Source: Falsirhodobacter sp051195255 (lineage in GTDB: Bacteria; Pseudomonadota; Alphaproteobacteria; Rhodobacterales; Rhodobacteraceae). From it: a DNA stretch of 64,000 bases. The stretch covers positions 62,001 through 126,000 of the forward strand of contig NZ_JBNJLK010000006.1 of the NCBI RefSeq assembly GCF_051195255.1, given 5' to 3'. This document shows positions 50,964 to 60,415 of the stretch, piece by piece; positions within the stretch are counted from its first letter, which is position 1, and each line of letters opens with the position of its first letter. Under the pieces are notes generated by a model, which was not told where the DNA came from, searched no databases, and worked only from the letters and a program-made list of their open reading frames with translations. A program made the translations under genes and the position numbers.

Positions 50964-51191
50964 TCGCGATTACGCGCGCGGGGGAAGGCGTTCAGGAGAC
51001 AGGTCCGGTGTTTCTGGCAAGGGCGGTCATCGATCGGGCGCCGTCTTGGCAAGACTGCGTTCGGGGGGTAGCGTGGAGGCTGACGCGCCCGGCCCCTGCA
51101 CCGTCGGGGCCTTTGGGGCCGGCGGGCGGTGCATCTGCGAAGGTCTTCCTCCCTCTGGCCCCGCGGGCGCCGCAAGAGGAAGGACACGACC

Positions 51192-51926
51192 ATGACCGAA
51201 CCGCCCCGGATCGACCGCATCCGCCACGACACCCGCCGCCGCACCCTGACCATCGCCCGGACGGAGCGGCTGACGCCCCACATGATCCGCCTGACGCTGG
51301 CGGGTCCGGATTTGGAAGGGTTCGTCAGTGCGGGGTTCGATGATCACATCAAGCTGTTCATCCCGCAGGAGGGGGGCGAGGTGATGCGCGACTACACCCC
51401 CCGGCGCTTTGGTCCCGACAGCCTGATCGTGGATGTGGTGGATCATCCGGGCGGGCCGGCGGCGGATTGGGCGCGGGTGGCGGTTGCGGGCGACAGCCTG
51501 ACGATCGGCGGGCCGCGCGGGTCCAAGGTCATCGACGGGCCGATCGCCCACTGGCTTCTGATCGGGGACGAGACGGCCTTGCCCGCCATCGGCCGCAAGA
51601 TCGAGGAGGCGCCGGCGGGCTGCGCGATCACGGCGATCGTGGCCGTGCCCTCGGCGGCGGATGAACAGGTGTTCGACACGGCGGCGGCGCTGTCGATGCA
51701 TTGGGTGCACCGGGAGGCCGAGGAGGCGCACCAGCCGGAGCCGCTTATGGCGGCCCTGGAAGCCCTGACGCTGCCGGACCGGACCTTTGCCTGGATCGCG
51801 GCGGAGGCGGGGGTGGCGCGCATGCTGCGCGACCGGCTGGTGGAACGCGGGATGCCGCGCGAATGGACGTCGGCGGCGGGTTACTGGCTGCGCGGCGTGG
51901 CGGATTCCGCGGTGAAGGACTTGTAG
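51192..51926 (+). CDS. Siderophore-interacting flavoprotein (ViuB/SIP family)
   Basis: A 244-residue ferric-siderophore reductase-like protein. The N-terminal FAD-binding domain has MRDYTPRRF, the flavin-contact motif, and VDVVDHPGGPAADWA. The C-terminal NAD(P)H domain has LLIGDETALPAIGRKIEEAP. It would reduce Fe(III) after siderophore uptake. No siderophore transporter is adjacent, so it acts with genes elsewhere. AAGGAC precedes the ATG. Confidence 0.92.
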   Translation: MTEPPRIDRIRHDTRRRTLTIARTERLTPHMIRLTLAGPDLEGFVSAGFDDHIKLFIPQEGGEVMRDYTPRRFGPDSLIVDVVDHPGGPAADWARVAVAGDSLTIGGPRGSKVIDGPIAHWLLIGDETALPAIGRKIEEAPAGCAITAIVAVPSAADEQVFDTAAALSMHWVHREAEEAHQPEPLMAALEALTLPDRTFAWIAAEAGVARMLRDRLVERGMPREWTSAAGYWLRGVADSAVKDL

Positions 51927-51949
51927 GGGGCGGAAGACCGCCCCCCTTT
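51926..51949. terminator. Bidirectional terminator between the SIP and ProP genes
   Basis: Arms GGGGGCGG (51926-51933) and CCGCCCCC (51938-51945) enclose AAGA and are followed by CTTT. The left arm overlaps the SIP stop codon, and the hairpin lies between convergent genes. Confidence 0.65.
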
Positions 51950-51952
51950 GGG

Positions 51953-53485
51953 TCAGTCCAGTTCGGGGTGCTGGCCGACCAGGCGTTCGCGTTTCCGGCG
52001 CAGGGCGTCCAGTTCCCCCTCCAGCTTCAGGATGTCGGCGTCCACATCCTCCACCCGTTGTTCGATGCGGTCGTAGGTTTCCTGAAGCAGCACGGCGGCT
52101 TCCTGCGGGCTGGACGCGTTGGGCGTGTCGCCGCGCAGGGGGCGGTTGGCGGTTTCCGGCAGGAACACGGCTGTGAGAAGGCCGATCAAGGCCGCCACCA
52201 TCAGGTAGTAGGCGGGGACCATGAGGTTGTCCGTCCGTTCGACCAGAAGGGCCGCGACGGTGGGCGTCAGGCCCGCGACGATGATCGCCACGTTGAACGA
52301 GCTGGCCAGCGCGCTGTAGCGGATGCGGGTGGGGAACAGCGCGGGCAGGGTGGAGGCCATGACGCCCGTGAAGCAGTTCAGGATCACCGCGAGGATCAGC
52401 AGGCCGAGGAAGATCCGGGCCGGGCTGTCGCTGCCGATCAGCGTGAAGGACGGAAAAGCCATCACCACGAGGCCGAGGCTGCCCGCGATCAGGAACGGCC
52501 GTCGGCCGATCTTGTCGCTGAGAAAGCCGACCACGGGCTGGACGAACAGCATGCCGATCATCACGGCGATGATGATCATGACCCCGTTCTGCTGCGAATA
52601 GCCGAGGTTGCTGGACAGGTAGGTCGGCATGTAGGTCAGCAGCATGTAGTAGGTGACGTTGGTGACCAGCACCATGCCCACGCAGACCAGAAGCGCCTTG
52701 CGATAGGTGCGGGCGATTTCCAAGATGGACACGGTGGGATGGTCCTGCACCGCGCCCTGATCGCCTTTTTCCATGTTTTCAAGGTGCTGGGTGAAGGCGG
52801 GCGTTTCCTCCACCGCGTGGCGGAGGTAGAGGCCGAGCAGGCCGAGGGGGCCCGCCACGAAGAAGGGAATGCGCCAGCCCCAGTCGAGGAAGCTGTGTTC
52901 CCCCAGCAGGGATTGCAGCAGGACGACAAGGCCCGCCCCCGTGACGAAGCCGATGATGGACCCGAAGTCGAGCCAGCTTCCCAGAAAGCCGCGTCGCCGG
53001 TCGGGGGCGTATTCGGCCACGAAGATGGCGGCGCCGGTGTATTCGCCCCCCACGGAAAAGCCTTGCGCCAGCTTGCACAGCAGCAGAAGGATCGGCGCCC
53101 AGATCCCGATCGTGGCGAAGGAGGGGATGAGACCGATGCAGAATGTGCTGACGGCCATGATGACGATGGTCAGCGACAGCACCTTCTGCCGCCCCAGCCG
53201 GTCCCCGATGATGCCGAACACCACGCCGCCCAGCGGGCGGACGAGAAAGGGCACGGAGAACGTGCCAAGCGCGGCGATCGTCTGGACGGCGGGGGAAGCG
53301 GAGGGGAAGAAGACCTGGCCGAGCGCGTAGGCGACGAAGCCGTAGACGCCAAAGTCGAACCATTCCATCGCGTTGCCAAGCGCCGCCGCCGTCACGCTTT
53401 TCTTCAGGGTCGCGGGGTCGATGACGGTGATGTCGTCGATGCCTAGGGGATCGGGGGCGGCGGGTGAACGTGCGGGGGGTGTCAT
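51953..53485 (-). CDS. proP: ProP-like MFS osmoprotectant transporter with C-terminal coiled coil
   Basis: A 510-residue 12-helix major facilitator of the metabolite/H+ symporter group. Landmarks are NAMEWFDFGVYGFVAYALG, FGIIGDRLGRQKVL, AQGFSVGGEYTGAAIFV and LPALFPTRIRYSALA. The last 45 residues (ETYDRIEQRVEDVDADILKL and onward) form a heptad-rich coiled coil, as in the osmosensing transporter ProP. Uptake of proline or betaine under hyperosmotic conditions is the likely role. ATG 53485 has AGGA 7 bases upstream. It is divergent from the sucrose-phosphate synthase gene. Confidence 0.87.
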   Translation of the reverse strand: MTPPARSPAAPDPLGIDDITVIDPATLKKSVTAAALGNAMEWFDFGVYGFVAYALGQVFFPSASPAVQTIAALGTFSVPFLVRPLGGVVFGIIGDRLGRQKVLSLTIVIMAVSTFCIGLIPSFATIGIWAPILLLLCKLAQGFSVGGEYTGAAIFVAEYAPDRRRGFLGSWLDFGSIIGFVTGAGLVVLLQSLLGEHSFLDWGWRIPFFVAGPLGLLGLYLRHAVEETPAFTQHLENMEKGDQGAVQDHPTVSILEIARTYRKALLVCVGMVLVTNVTYYMLLTYMPTYLSSNLGYSQQNGVMIIIAVMIGMLFVQPVVGFLSDKIGRRPFLIAGSLGLVVMAFPSFTLIGSDSPARIFLGLLILAVILNCFTGVMASTLPALFPTRIRYSALASSFNVAIIVAGLTPTVAALLVERTDNLMVPAYYLMVAALIGLLTAVFLPETANRPLRGDTPNASSPQEAAVLLQETYDRIEQRVEDVDADILKLEGELDALRRKRERLVGQHPELD

Positions 53486-53654
53486 GCATGTGTCCTTTGG
53501 TTGTGCCGGTCTTGATGCCGAACATGCGGGGGGCCCCACCATATCGTCCGGCGGCACGCTTTATCCAGCCGGAAACGGCAAGAGGCGTGAATGGGGAATG
53601 TTCGGAACTGGATGATGATCCTGCGCATTGGGGGGCGCGTACAGACGGAATATC

Positions 53655-55625
53655 ATGCACATCATGCACATAGCTCTGGGTGGCTGCCTGAAGGCGCCGC
53701 CCGTTCAATACGGTTTGTCCGAGGATACGGGCGGGCACATCGCCTATGTTCTGGGTGCCGCGACGCGCCAGGCGGCCAGGCCGGAGGTGACGCGGGTGGA
53801 CGTGGTCACCCGTGCCTTCGGGGATTTCGGTTCCGACTATCTGCGCGAGGAGGAGCGGCTGTGCGCCAAGGCCCGGATCTTGCGCCTGCGGACGCGGGAT
53901 CTGCGCTATCTGACCAAGGGCGCCTTGTGGGGCGAGGTGGCGGTTCTGCGCGACGCGCTTGCCGAACGACTGCGGCAGGGCCCGCGCCCCGACATCCTGC
54001 ACGCCCATTTCGCCGACGCGGCCGAGGTGGCGCTGGCCGTCGGTGGGCTGTTCGGGATCCCCGTCGTCTACACTCCGCATTCGCTGGCGCTGGACAAGAT
54101 CGACGGAGCGACGGACGCGCGGCGCGTCGCGGCCGAGCGGCGCATCATCGGCTGCGCCGACGCGATCGTTGTGTCCAGCCGGGACGAGGCGGAACGGCAG
54201 GTGCCAGCCTACGACGCAACGGCGATCACGCGGACCCACCGCATCGGGCCGGGCGTCGGTGCTGCGGCCGAGGATACGGGTGCGGCGCGGCGGCTGCTGA
54301 CGGGATGGCTGGACAAGCCGGAAAAGCCGATGATCCTGGCTATTGCCCGCCCCGTGGCGAAGAAGAACCTGGGCGCGCTGGTGCGGGCCTATGCTGCCGA
54401 TCCGGTGCTGCGGGGGATGGCGAACCTTGTCATCCTGGCGGGGCAGCACGCGACGGCGGATGCGGATGCGCGGGCGGTTCTGGACGGCCTGCGTGCGGAC
54501 GGGGCCGGGTTGGAGGGGCGGTTCGCGCTGCCCCCGGCCCATAACACGCATGATGTGGGCGCGCTGTACCGGTTGGCGGCGCAGACGCGCGGCGTTTTCG
54601 TGAACCCTGCCTTGTTCGAGCCGTTCGGTTTGACTTTGCTGGAAGCCGCGCAGGCCGGCCTGCCGGTGGTGGCCACGCGGCACGGGGGGCCTTCGGCGAT
54701 CCTGGAGGATCTGGGAAACGGCCTTCTGGTGGAGCCGACGCGCGAAATGGCGATCGCCGCCGCCTGCCGGTCGTTGATCGGGGATGCGGCCGAATGGGAC
54801 AAAGCCTCGGCCAACGGGATGGCGGGGATCGGGCGGTACGACTGGGACCGTTATGCCGCGGAAAGCGTGCGGCTGTATGCCGGTCTGCGGCGGAAGGTCC
54901 TCCGTCCGCCGCGTCGGGTGGCCCGGCGGCTTCTGGCCTGCGACATCGACAACACGCTGACAGGCTGCGCCCCGTCGGCCCGCGCCTTTGCCCGCTGGAC
55001 GGACGCGGCGGATCTGCCCTTCATCGTGGCGACGGGACGTTCCCTGCCCGAGGCGCGGGCGGTGCTGCGGCAATGGGAGCTGCCGGAACCGGAGGTGTTC
55101 ATCACCTCGGTCGGGACGGAGATCTTTCGGTGGGGGGAGGGCGGGCTGTTCTTGTGCGCGGACTATGACCGGCATGTCGGCGCAAGTTGGGACCGGGCGG
55201 CCGTTCATCGCGTCGTGGCGGGTTTGCATCCCGAATGGCAAGGGGATGTCGATCAGAAGCGCCACAAGATCAGCCTGTTCGGGGATGCCGGAATGGCGGC
55301 TGGCGTGCGTCTGGACTTGGCGCAGGCCGGGCTGGCGGCGCAGGTCGTGCATTCGCATGACCGGCTGATCGACATCCTGCCCCCCGCTGCCGGAAAGGCC
55401 AACGCCATCGCGGCGGTGGCGGCGGGCTTGGGGCTGGGGCTGGCGGACTGCATCGCGGCCGGGGACAGCGGCAACGATTTCGACATGCTGGACCGGTGCG
55501 GGTCCGCGATCGTTGTGGGGAATGCCAGCGCGGAACTGGCAAACCTGAAGCCGCGCAAGGGACTTTTGCGCGCGGCGCATCCCTTTGCCCGCGGGGTGCT
55601 GGAAGGATTGGAGCGGATCGCATGA
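53655..55625 (+). CDS. Bifunctional sucrose-phosphate synthase/phosphatase-like protein
   Basis: A 656-residue fusion. Residues 1-420 are a GT4 glycosyltransferase of the sucrose-phosphate synthase type, with a GLSEDTGGHIAYVLG nucleotide-loop motif, DILHAHFADAAEV, the PVAKKNLGALV donor loop and the E-x7-E pair Glu322/Glu330 in FEPFGLTLLEAAQ. Residues 425-650 are a HAD phosphatase with Asp430 in ACDIDNTLTG, VATGRSLPEA and Asp604 in AAGDSGND. All catalytic motifs are intact. It would make sucrose-6-phosphate and dephosphorylate it. ATG 53655 is chosen; GACGGAAT precedes it as in its degenerate copy at 7692. A related non-sucrose disaccharide product is possible. Confidence 0.88.
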   Translation: MHIMHIALGGCLKAPPVQYGLSEDTGGHIAYVLGAATRQAARPEVTRVDVVTRAFGDFGSDYLREEERLCAKARILRLRTRDLRYLTKGALWGEVAVLRDALAERLRQGPRPDILHAHFADAAEVALAVGGLFGIPVVYTPHSLALDKIDGATDARRVAAERRIIGCADAIVVSSRDEAERQVPAYDATAITRTHRIGPGVGAAAEDTGAARRLLTGWLDKPEKPMILAIARPVAKKNLGALVRAYAADPVLRGMANLVILAGQHATADADARAVLDGLRADGAGLEGRFALPPAHNTHDVGALYRLAAQTRGVFVNPALFEPFGLTLLEAAQAGLPVVATRHGGPSAILEDLGNGLLVEPTREMAIAAACRSLIGDAAEWDKASANGMAGIGRYDWDRYAAESVRLYAGLRRKVLRPPRRVARRLLACDIDNTLTGCAPSARAFARWTDAADLPFIVATGRSLPEARAVLRQWELPEPEVFITSVGTEIFRWGEGGLFLCADYDRHVGASWDRAAVHRVVAGLHPEWQGDVDQKRHKISLFGDAGMAAGVRLDLAQAGLAAQVVHSHDRLIDILPPAAGKANAIAAVAAGLGLGLADCIAAGDSGNDFDMLDRCGSAIVVGNASAELANLKPRKGLLRAAHPFARGVLEGLERIA

Positions 55626-56761
55626 CAGCCCCCATCGGTTATTTCGTTCATCATCAGGGGCGGGGGCACGCCGAACGCTGCGCGGCGCTGGTGAACGCGC
55701 TGCCCGCCGACCGGCCCGTGACGATCTTCTGCGCGCGCGACGACATCTTTCCGCCGCTGCGCGACGGCGTGACCGTGATGCGCATTCCGTCCTTGTTCGA
55801 GGCGACGGGGGCGGAGCCTGCGACCATGGACTGGGTGTCCACTCCTGCCACGCTGCATTGCGCCCCGCTGGGCTGGCCGGGCATTCGGGTGGCGATGGCG
55901 CGCATCGCGGGGTGGTTTGCCGAAGTCAACCCTGCGCTGATGATCTGCGACGTGTCGGCCGAGGTGGCGCAGCTGGCGCGCATCTGTTCCGTGCCGCATG
56001 TGAAGGTGGTGCAGCATGGCGACCGGGGCGATCCGGGGCATCGCGCGGCCTATGACGGCGCGGCGGGGCTTCTGGCGCCGTTCCACGAAGCGTTGGCACA
56101 GCCCGATTGGGACGACACGATGCGCGCGCGCATGATGTTCGCGCCGGGCCTTGGCTGCCCTGCGGGGCCGCGCGTGGACCGGGCGGCGGCGCGGGCGCGC
56201 TTGTCGCTGGACCCGGACCGGCGCGTGGTGCTGGTGTTGTGGGGCAAAGGCGGCAACGGCTTTGCGCAGGCCCCGATCGGCGTGGGCGCCCGGACCATGC
56301 CTGACGCGCAATGGATCACCGTAGGGCATGTGGAGCGGGACTGGCACGCGACCGAGCCGTCGAACCTGAGGCATGAGGGCTGGGTGGACGGGGTGGCGGA
56401 TCACGTCGCGGCGGCGGATGTGATCGTCGCCTCCACCGGCAACACGACGTGCCAGCAGATCCTTGCGGCGGGCAAGCCGTGGATCGCGGTGCCCGAATGG
56501 CGCTATTTCGACGAACAGGTGATGAAGGCCCGCGCGCTGGACGCGGCGGGCGTGGCGCTCCACCTGCCCCATCTGCCGTCTTCGGCCCATGCCTGGGGCC
56601 GGGCGATGGCCGGGGTTCTGGACCGTCACGATCCGGCCCGTCAGGCCGCGCTGGCGGGGACGGACGCCGCCCCCTTGGCCGCCGCCTGGGTGGAAGGGCT
56701 GATCGACCGTCTTTGGCCCGCCCGCACGGGCAACATCATTCCGCTTTCTTCCGCATCCTGA
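55622..56761 (+). CDS. Glycosyltransferase, GT-B fold (GT28/MurG-like)
   Basis: A 379-residue protein with an N-terminal FVHHQGRGHAERC segment like the acceptor domain of GT28 enzymes and a C-terminal donor site ADVIVASTGNTTCQQILAAG. The latter resembles the SxG...E region of MurG and UDP-glycosyltransferases, and PEWRYFDEQVMKA follows. It overlaps the synthase stop by ATGA and is certainly in the same operon. Donor and acceptor are not known; it may extend or transfer the sugar made upstream. Confidence 0.78.
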   Translation: MTAPIGYFVHHQGRGHAERCAALVNALPADRPVTIFCARDDIFPPLRDGVTVMRIPSLFEATGAEPATMDWVSTPATLHCAPLGWPGIRVAMARIAGWFAEVNPALMICDVSAEVAQLARICSVPHVKVVQHGDRGDPGHRAAYDGAAGLLAPFHEALAQPDWDDTMRARMMFAPGLGCPAGPRVDRAAARARLSLDPDRRVVLVLWGKGGNGFAQAPIGVGARTMPDAQWITVGHVERDWHATEPSNLRHEGWVDGVADHVAAADVIVASTGNTTCQQILAAGKPWIAVPEWRYFDEQVMKARALDAAGVALHLPHLPSSAHAWGRAMAGVLDRHDPARQAALAGTDAAPLAAAWVEGLIDRLWPARTGNIIPLSSAS

Positions 56762-56768
56762 GGTTTCC

Positions 56769-57725
56769 ATGACTCTTTCTTCGGCTTCCGTCCTCACCAT
56801 CGCCTCGGGCCGCGGCGAGCATCTGCACAACGTGATGATCGGCCTGTCCCGCCAAACGGTGCTTCCGGCAGAACTGATCATCGCCCACATGCAGGAGGCG
56901 CCTTATGCCGACCTGCCGTCCGTGCCCTTCCCTGTCCGCCAGATCGCCGTGACGGGGGCGGAGCTGCCGCTGGCGCGGGCGCGCAACGTGGCCGCCAAGG
57001 CCGCCACGGGGGAGTTGCTGATCTTTCTGGACGTGGACTGCATCCCGACGCCCACGCTGGTGGAGGATTACCTGGCGGCCGGTTTCGACGGGCTGATGAT
57101 GGGGGAGGTGATGTATCTGCCGGGCGGCGCCGTCGCCCCAGGCTGGCAAAGCGCCGATTTCGATGCGGTGGCCGTGCGCCATTCCGACCGTCAGGGCCCG
57201 CCGGCCGAGGGGGTGGAGATCTGCACGGATTACCGCTGCTTCTGGTCGCTGAACTTCGCTCTGCCGGCGGCGATCTTCCACCGCGTGGGCGGGTTCGACG
57301 AACGCTTCACCGGCTATGGCGGCGAGGATACGGATTTCGGCAAGACCCTGTCCATGGCGGGCGAGGCGATCGGCTGGATCCGTGGCGCGAAGGTGCATCA
57401 CCAGTATCACCCCCATCACATGCCCCCCGTGCATCACCTGCACAGCGTGGTCCGCAATTCCGAACTGTTCGCGCAGAAATGGGGATATCGGACGATGGAG
57501 CATTGGCTTTATGCCTTCATGCTGATGGGGCTGATCGACAATTCGGGCCCGCGCATCCGCATCCTGCGGGAGGCGGAGGAAGGCGACATCGCCTATACCC
57601 GCCAGCACGCGCACATGCCTTACGCCAACACGGCCAGCGTCATCCGGCGGCTGAAGGAGGAGAAGGCGGCGGCTGACGATGCGGGGCAGAAGGCGCTGCT
57701 GCAACCGGCCATCGCGGCGGAATGA
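56769..57725 (+). CDS. Glycosyltransferase family 2 (GT-A fold)
   Basis: A 318-residue GT2-like enzyme. The N-terminal nucleotide-sugar domain has ELPLARARNVAAKAATGELLIFLDVDC, in which DVD is the metal-binding DxD. The acceptor-side GGFDERFTGYGGEDTDFG motif carries the catalytic ED pair, as in galactosyltransferase-type GT2 proteins. No membrane helix is seen. It is the third gene of the operon, 7 bases after the GT-B gene. Confidence 0.88.
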   Translation: MTLSSASVLTIASGRGEHLHNVMIGLSRQTVLPAELIIAHMQEAPYADLPSVPFPVRQIAVTGAELPLARARNVAAKAATGELLIFLDVDCIPTPTLVEDYLAAGFDGLMMGEVMYLPGGAVAPGWQSADFDAVAVRHSDRQGPPAEGVEICTDYRCFWSLNFALPAAIFHRVGGFDERFTGYGGEDTDFGKTLSMAGEAIGWIRGAKVHHQYHPHHMPPVHHLHSVVRNSELFAQKWGYRTMEHWLYAFMLMGLIDNSGPRIRILREAEEGDIAYTRQHAHMPYANTASVIRRLKEEKAAADDAGQKALLQPAIAAE

Positions 57726-58858
57726 TGCGGATCGCCGTCGTCTCGCATGTCCGGCACCCGATCGCCCAGCCGTTCATGGGCGGGATGGAGGCGCATTCCT
57801 GGGCGCTGGTGCAGGGGCTGATGGCGCGCGGGCACGACGTGACGCTGTTCGCCGCCGGCGACAGCGATCCCGCCTTCCGCATCCACCCGATCCTGCCCGA
57901 ACATTACGACCGCCGCTATCCGTGGAGCGAGTATGTGGAAACGCGGGTGCTGCACGATTATCTGGATGCGGGCTTTGCCGACGCGGCGCGGGCGTTGCTG
58001 GAGGGCGGGTTCGATGTGGTCCACAACAACTCGCTTCACCGGTATCCGCCACGGCTGGCGCGGGTGCACCGGGTGCCGACCGTGACCTCTCTGCACATTC
58101 CGCCCTTCGACGCGATCCATAGGGCGGTGCGGGAAAGTGCGGCGCCGTGGTCGCTGTTCACCGTCACTTCGGCCAAGCAGTTGGAGAGTTGGTGGCCGGA
58201 AGTGCCGCCCGCCGCCGCGCATGTGGCGCATAACGGGATCGATGTGGCGCAGTGGCCCTTCGTGGCCGCGGGGGATGGCAGTGCGGTTTGGGCCGGACGG
58301 ATCGCGCGCACCAAGGGGCCGCATCTGGCGGTGCAGGCGGCGCTGCGGCTGGGGCTTCCGTTGACGCTGTATGGCGTGATCGAGGATGTGGAGTATTTCG
58401 ACGCGGAGATCCGGCCCCATCTGGGCGATCTGGTCCGGCATGGCGGGCATCTGGGCCCGCGCGAACTGGCGGCGGAGCTGGGGCGCGCCTCGGTCCTGCT
58501 GTTCACGCCGTTGTGGGACGAACCCTTCGGCCTTGCGGCGGTGGAGGCGATGGCCTGCGGCTTGCCGGTGGCGGCGCTGGAGATGGGCGCCGTGCGCGAA
58601 ATCGCGGGCGAGGCAGGACGTTACGCGGCCCCAGATGATCCGGCAGGGTTCGACGCGGCGATCCGCGAGGCGCTGACCATTCCGCGCCGCGTTCCGCGCC
58701 AGCGGGTGGAAGCGCTGTTCACGCGCGACCGGATGATCGACCGTTACGAGGGTTTGTACGCCAAGGCGCAGGCGGGGCTCGCGGCGCCCTTGGGTCCCGT
58801 GACCTTCCCCGAGATCGAGCTGCCGGCCTTGCGCTCCACCCCTGTTTTTCAGAAGTGA
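57722..58858 (+). CDS. Glycosyltransferase family 4 (GT-B fold)
   Basis: A 378-residue GT4 enzyme. The N-terminal GGMEAHSWALVQGLMARGH loop, WAGRIARTKGPHLAVQAALR donor loop and E-x7-E motif (DEPFGLAAVEAMACGLP) are present. The start overlaps the previous stop (ATGATG), so ATG 57722 or 57725 is used. It completes a four-gene glycosyltransferase operon, suggesting synthesis of a sucrose-derived oligosaccharide, a glycolipid or a surface glycan. The product cannot be named from the sequence. Confidence 0.9.
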   Translation: MMRIAVVSHVRHPIAQPFMGGMEAHSWALVQGLMARGHDVTLFAAGDSDPAFRIHPILPEHYDRRYPWSEYVETRVLHDYLDAGFADAARALLEGGFDVVHNNSLHRYPPRLARVHRVPTVTSLHIPPFDAIHRAVRESAAPWSLFTVTSAKQLESWWPEVPPAAAHVAHNGIDVAQWPFVAAGDGSAVWAGRIARTKGPHLAVQAALRLGLPLTLYGVIEDVEYFDAEIRPHLGDLVRHGGHLGPRELAAELGRASVLLFTPLWDEPFGLAAVEAMACGLPVAALEMGAVREIAGEAGRYAAPDDPAGFDAAIREALTIPRRVPRQRVEALFTRDRMIDRYEGLYAKAQAGLAAPLGPVTFPEIELPALRSTPVFQK

Positions 58859-58896
58859 TCGGTGGCCCGCGCCGCGGAGGGCGGGGGCCGTTCCGG

Positions 58897-59133
58897 TCAG
58901 CTTTCGGGTTTCGAGGGGGCGGGGTCCGCCTGACCGGACACGCTGCCGGCGTTCACCTCGGGCGCGGCGTCGCGGGTTTGTCCGCCCAGCATGCCGCCGA
59001 CCTCGCCGGATTGCACGGGAACGTCCAGTTCCTCCTTGGCGCGGTTCCAGTGTTCCTCGTGCCGGCCCTCGGGCTGGCCTTCCTGTTCCCACAGCTGGTG
59101 CGCCCGTGTCCGGATGTTGTCATCGTTGTCCAT
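58897..59133 (-). CDS. DUF2934 domain protein
   Basis: A 78-residue acidic protein. DUF2934 covers the N-terminal half (IRTRAHQLWEQEGQPEGRHE followed by EHW), a short helical motif frequent in alphaproteobacteria. The rest is low-complexity, rich in Gly, Ala and Pro. Its function is unknown. It is convergent with the glycosyltransferase operon. GAGGAT precedes the ATG. Confidence 0.78.
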   Translation of the reverse strand: MDNDDNIRTRAHQLWEQEGQPEGRHEEHWNRAKEELDVPVQSGEVGGMLGGQTRDAAPEVNAGSVSGQADPAPSKPES

Positions 59134-59357
59134 GTCATCCTCCGTCTGGTTGGGAAAGAGAAACCCGTGGCGTCGGGCGATGTTCCGACACGTATGCGTG
59201 CTGCGTCCCCGTTGATGGCGGGCGGAAGGGGCGTATGCCGCCGGGCGGACATGGGCCGCGCGGCCCTTGCGTAAGCGTTGACGTCAACCCTCGCTTTCTG
59301 AACGGCCACGGGTTTTCCGTGGTTGTCAGATGCACGGTTGCGCGGACTGTTTCCCGA

Positions 59358-60362
59358 ATCCTTGACGTCGCTGGCAAGACGGGGCCTTTCCTCACCATCG
59401 TCCTGCTGGACGCGAACCTTCGCGCGCCGATTTCCGGCGTGGGTCCGGTGCTGCGGGACATCATGGCGGATCCTGGGCTGGAGGGAACAAGGGCGCTGAT
59501 CCTGTTCGCCCTCTTGTCGCTGGCAAGGCGGCGGCACGGGCTTGGACCCGTACTAGAAGACGGCACTGTAGCCAATGCGGGCGGGGTGCTTGTGCGGGTC
59601 AGCGGGGGGGGGCGATGCCCCTTGGATCGGGACGATCGTGCTGGGCGTGGGGATCGCCTTTGGCCATGTCCTTTTGCCGCGATATGTGAAGCCATCGTTC
59701 CCGACCGCGCGCCGCGCGCGATTGGCTTCACTGCCGCAGCAATGGAGGGGGTGGCAAGCCGTGCCACGGGGCTGGCCGTTCCGAACGCGCGGCTGCCGGG
59801 GCTGGACGGGCGACGGGCGCTTGGGGTCTGGGCGGCGCCGGGGCCTGTGGCGCTGGTGTTGCGGCGGGCTTATGCGCGCGATGCGGTGACGCCCGTGCTG
59901 TGGGCGGCACGTTCGGAGCCGTTGCTGTGGCGGCAGCCGCTGGCGGGGTCGATCACGCTGTTCTTTGCCGCGCATTCGCTGGTCTTCTATTCCGTCGTGA
60001 ATTGGTATGCGACCTGTGGGCTGGCGCGCGGGGTGCCGGCGGCGACGGCGGGGTATCACCTGCTGGTCTATAAGGAGGTGGCGAAGTTGGCACCGGGGCG
60101 GTTCTAGGGCGCGTGCGGGATCAGAAGCTGGTCGGGCTGACCTGCGGCAGGCTGCTGGTGATCGGGACGGGTGGATTGCGCCGCAGGCGGCGCGGGCTTT
60201 TCGATGGTCACGAGCCTTGCACTGTTTTCCCTGCGGACACGGGATTCGGGCACGGCCACAGCCCTGCCGGGGATGGTGCAGTTGCTTCACGACGCGACCG
60301 GGGGGATGGACGCGCCGGTTCGCGGTGTCGGTGGCGGTTCTTGGTGGGATGTCGCGCCGTGA
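59358..60362 (+). pseudogene. Decayed MFS transporter of the CynX/NimT type
   Basis: Pieces of one major facilitator are spread over about 1 kb in changing frames. From about 59370, NLRAPISGVGPVLRDIMADP matches the first loop. From about 59635, one frame over, GIAFGHVLLPRYVKPSFP matches the central signature. From about 59900, back in the first frame, WRQPLAGSITLFFAAHSLVFYSVVNW matches helix 7, followed by a TAG at 60105. After that, LALFSLRTRDSGTATALPGMVQLL and LLHDATGG match the last helices. The pieces are in correct order with large deletions. At least two frameshifts and one stop make it non-functional. Nothing is seen in 59134-59357. Confidence 0.75.
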
Positions 60363-60415
60363 CCGCTTTGTAGGGGCAGGGTAGCGGGGCGTCCCGACCC
60401 GCCACCCGTTCGGCC

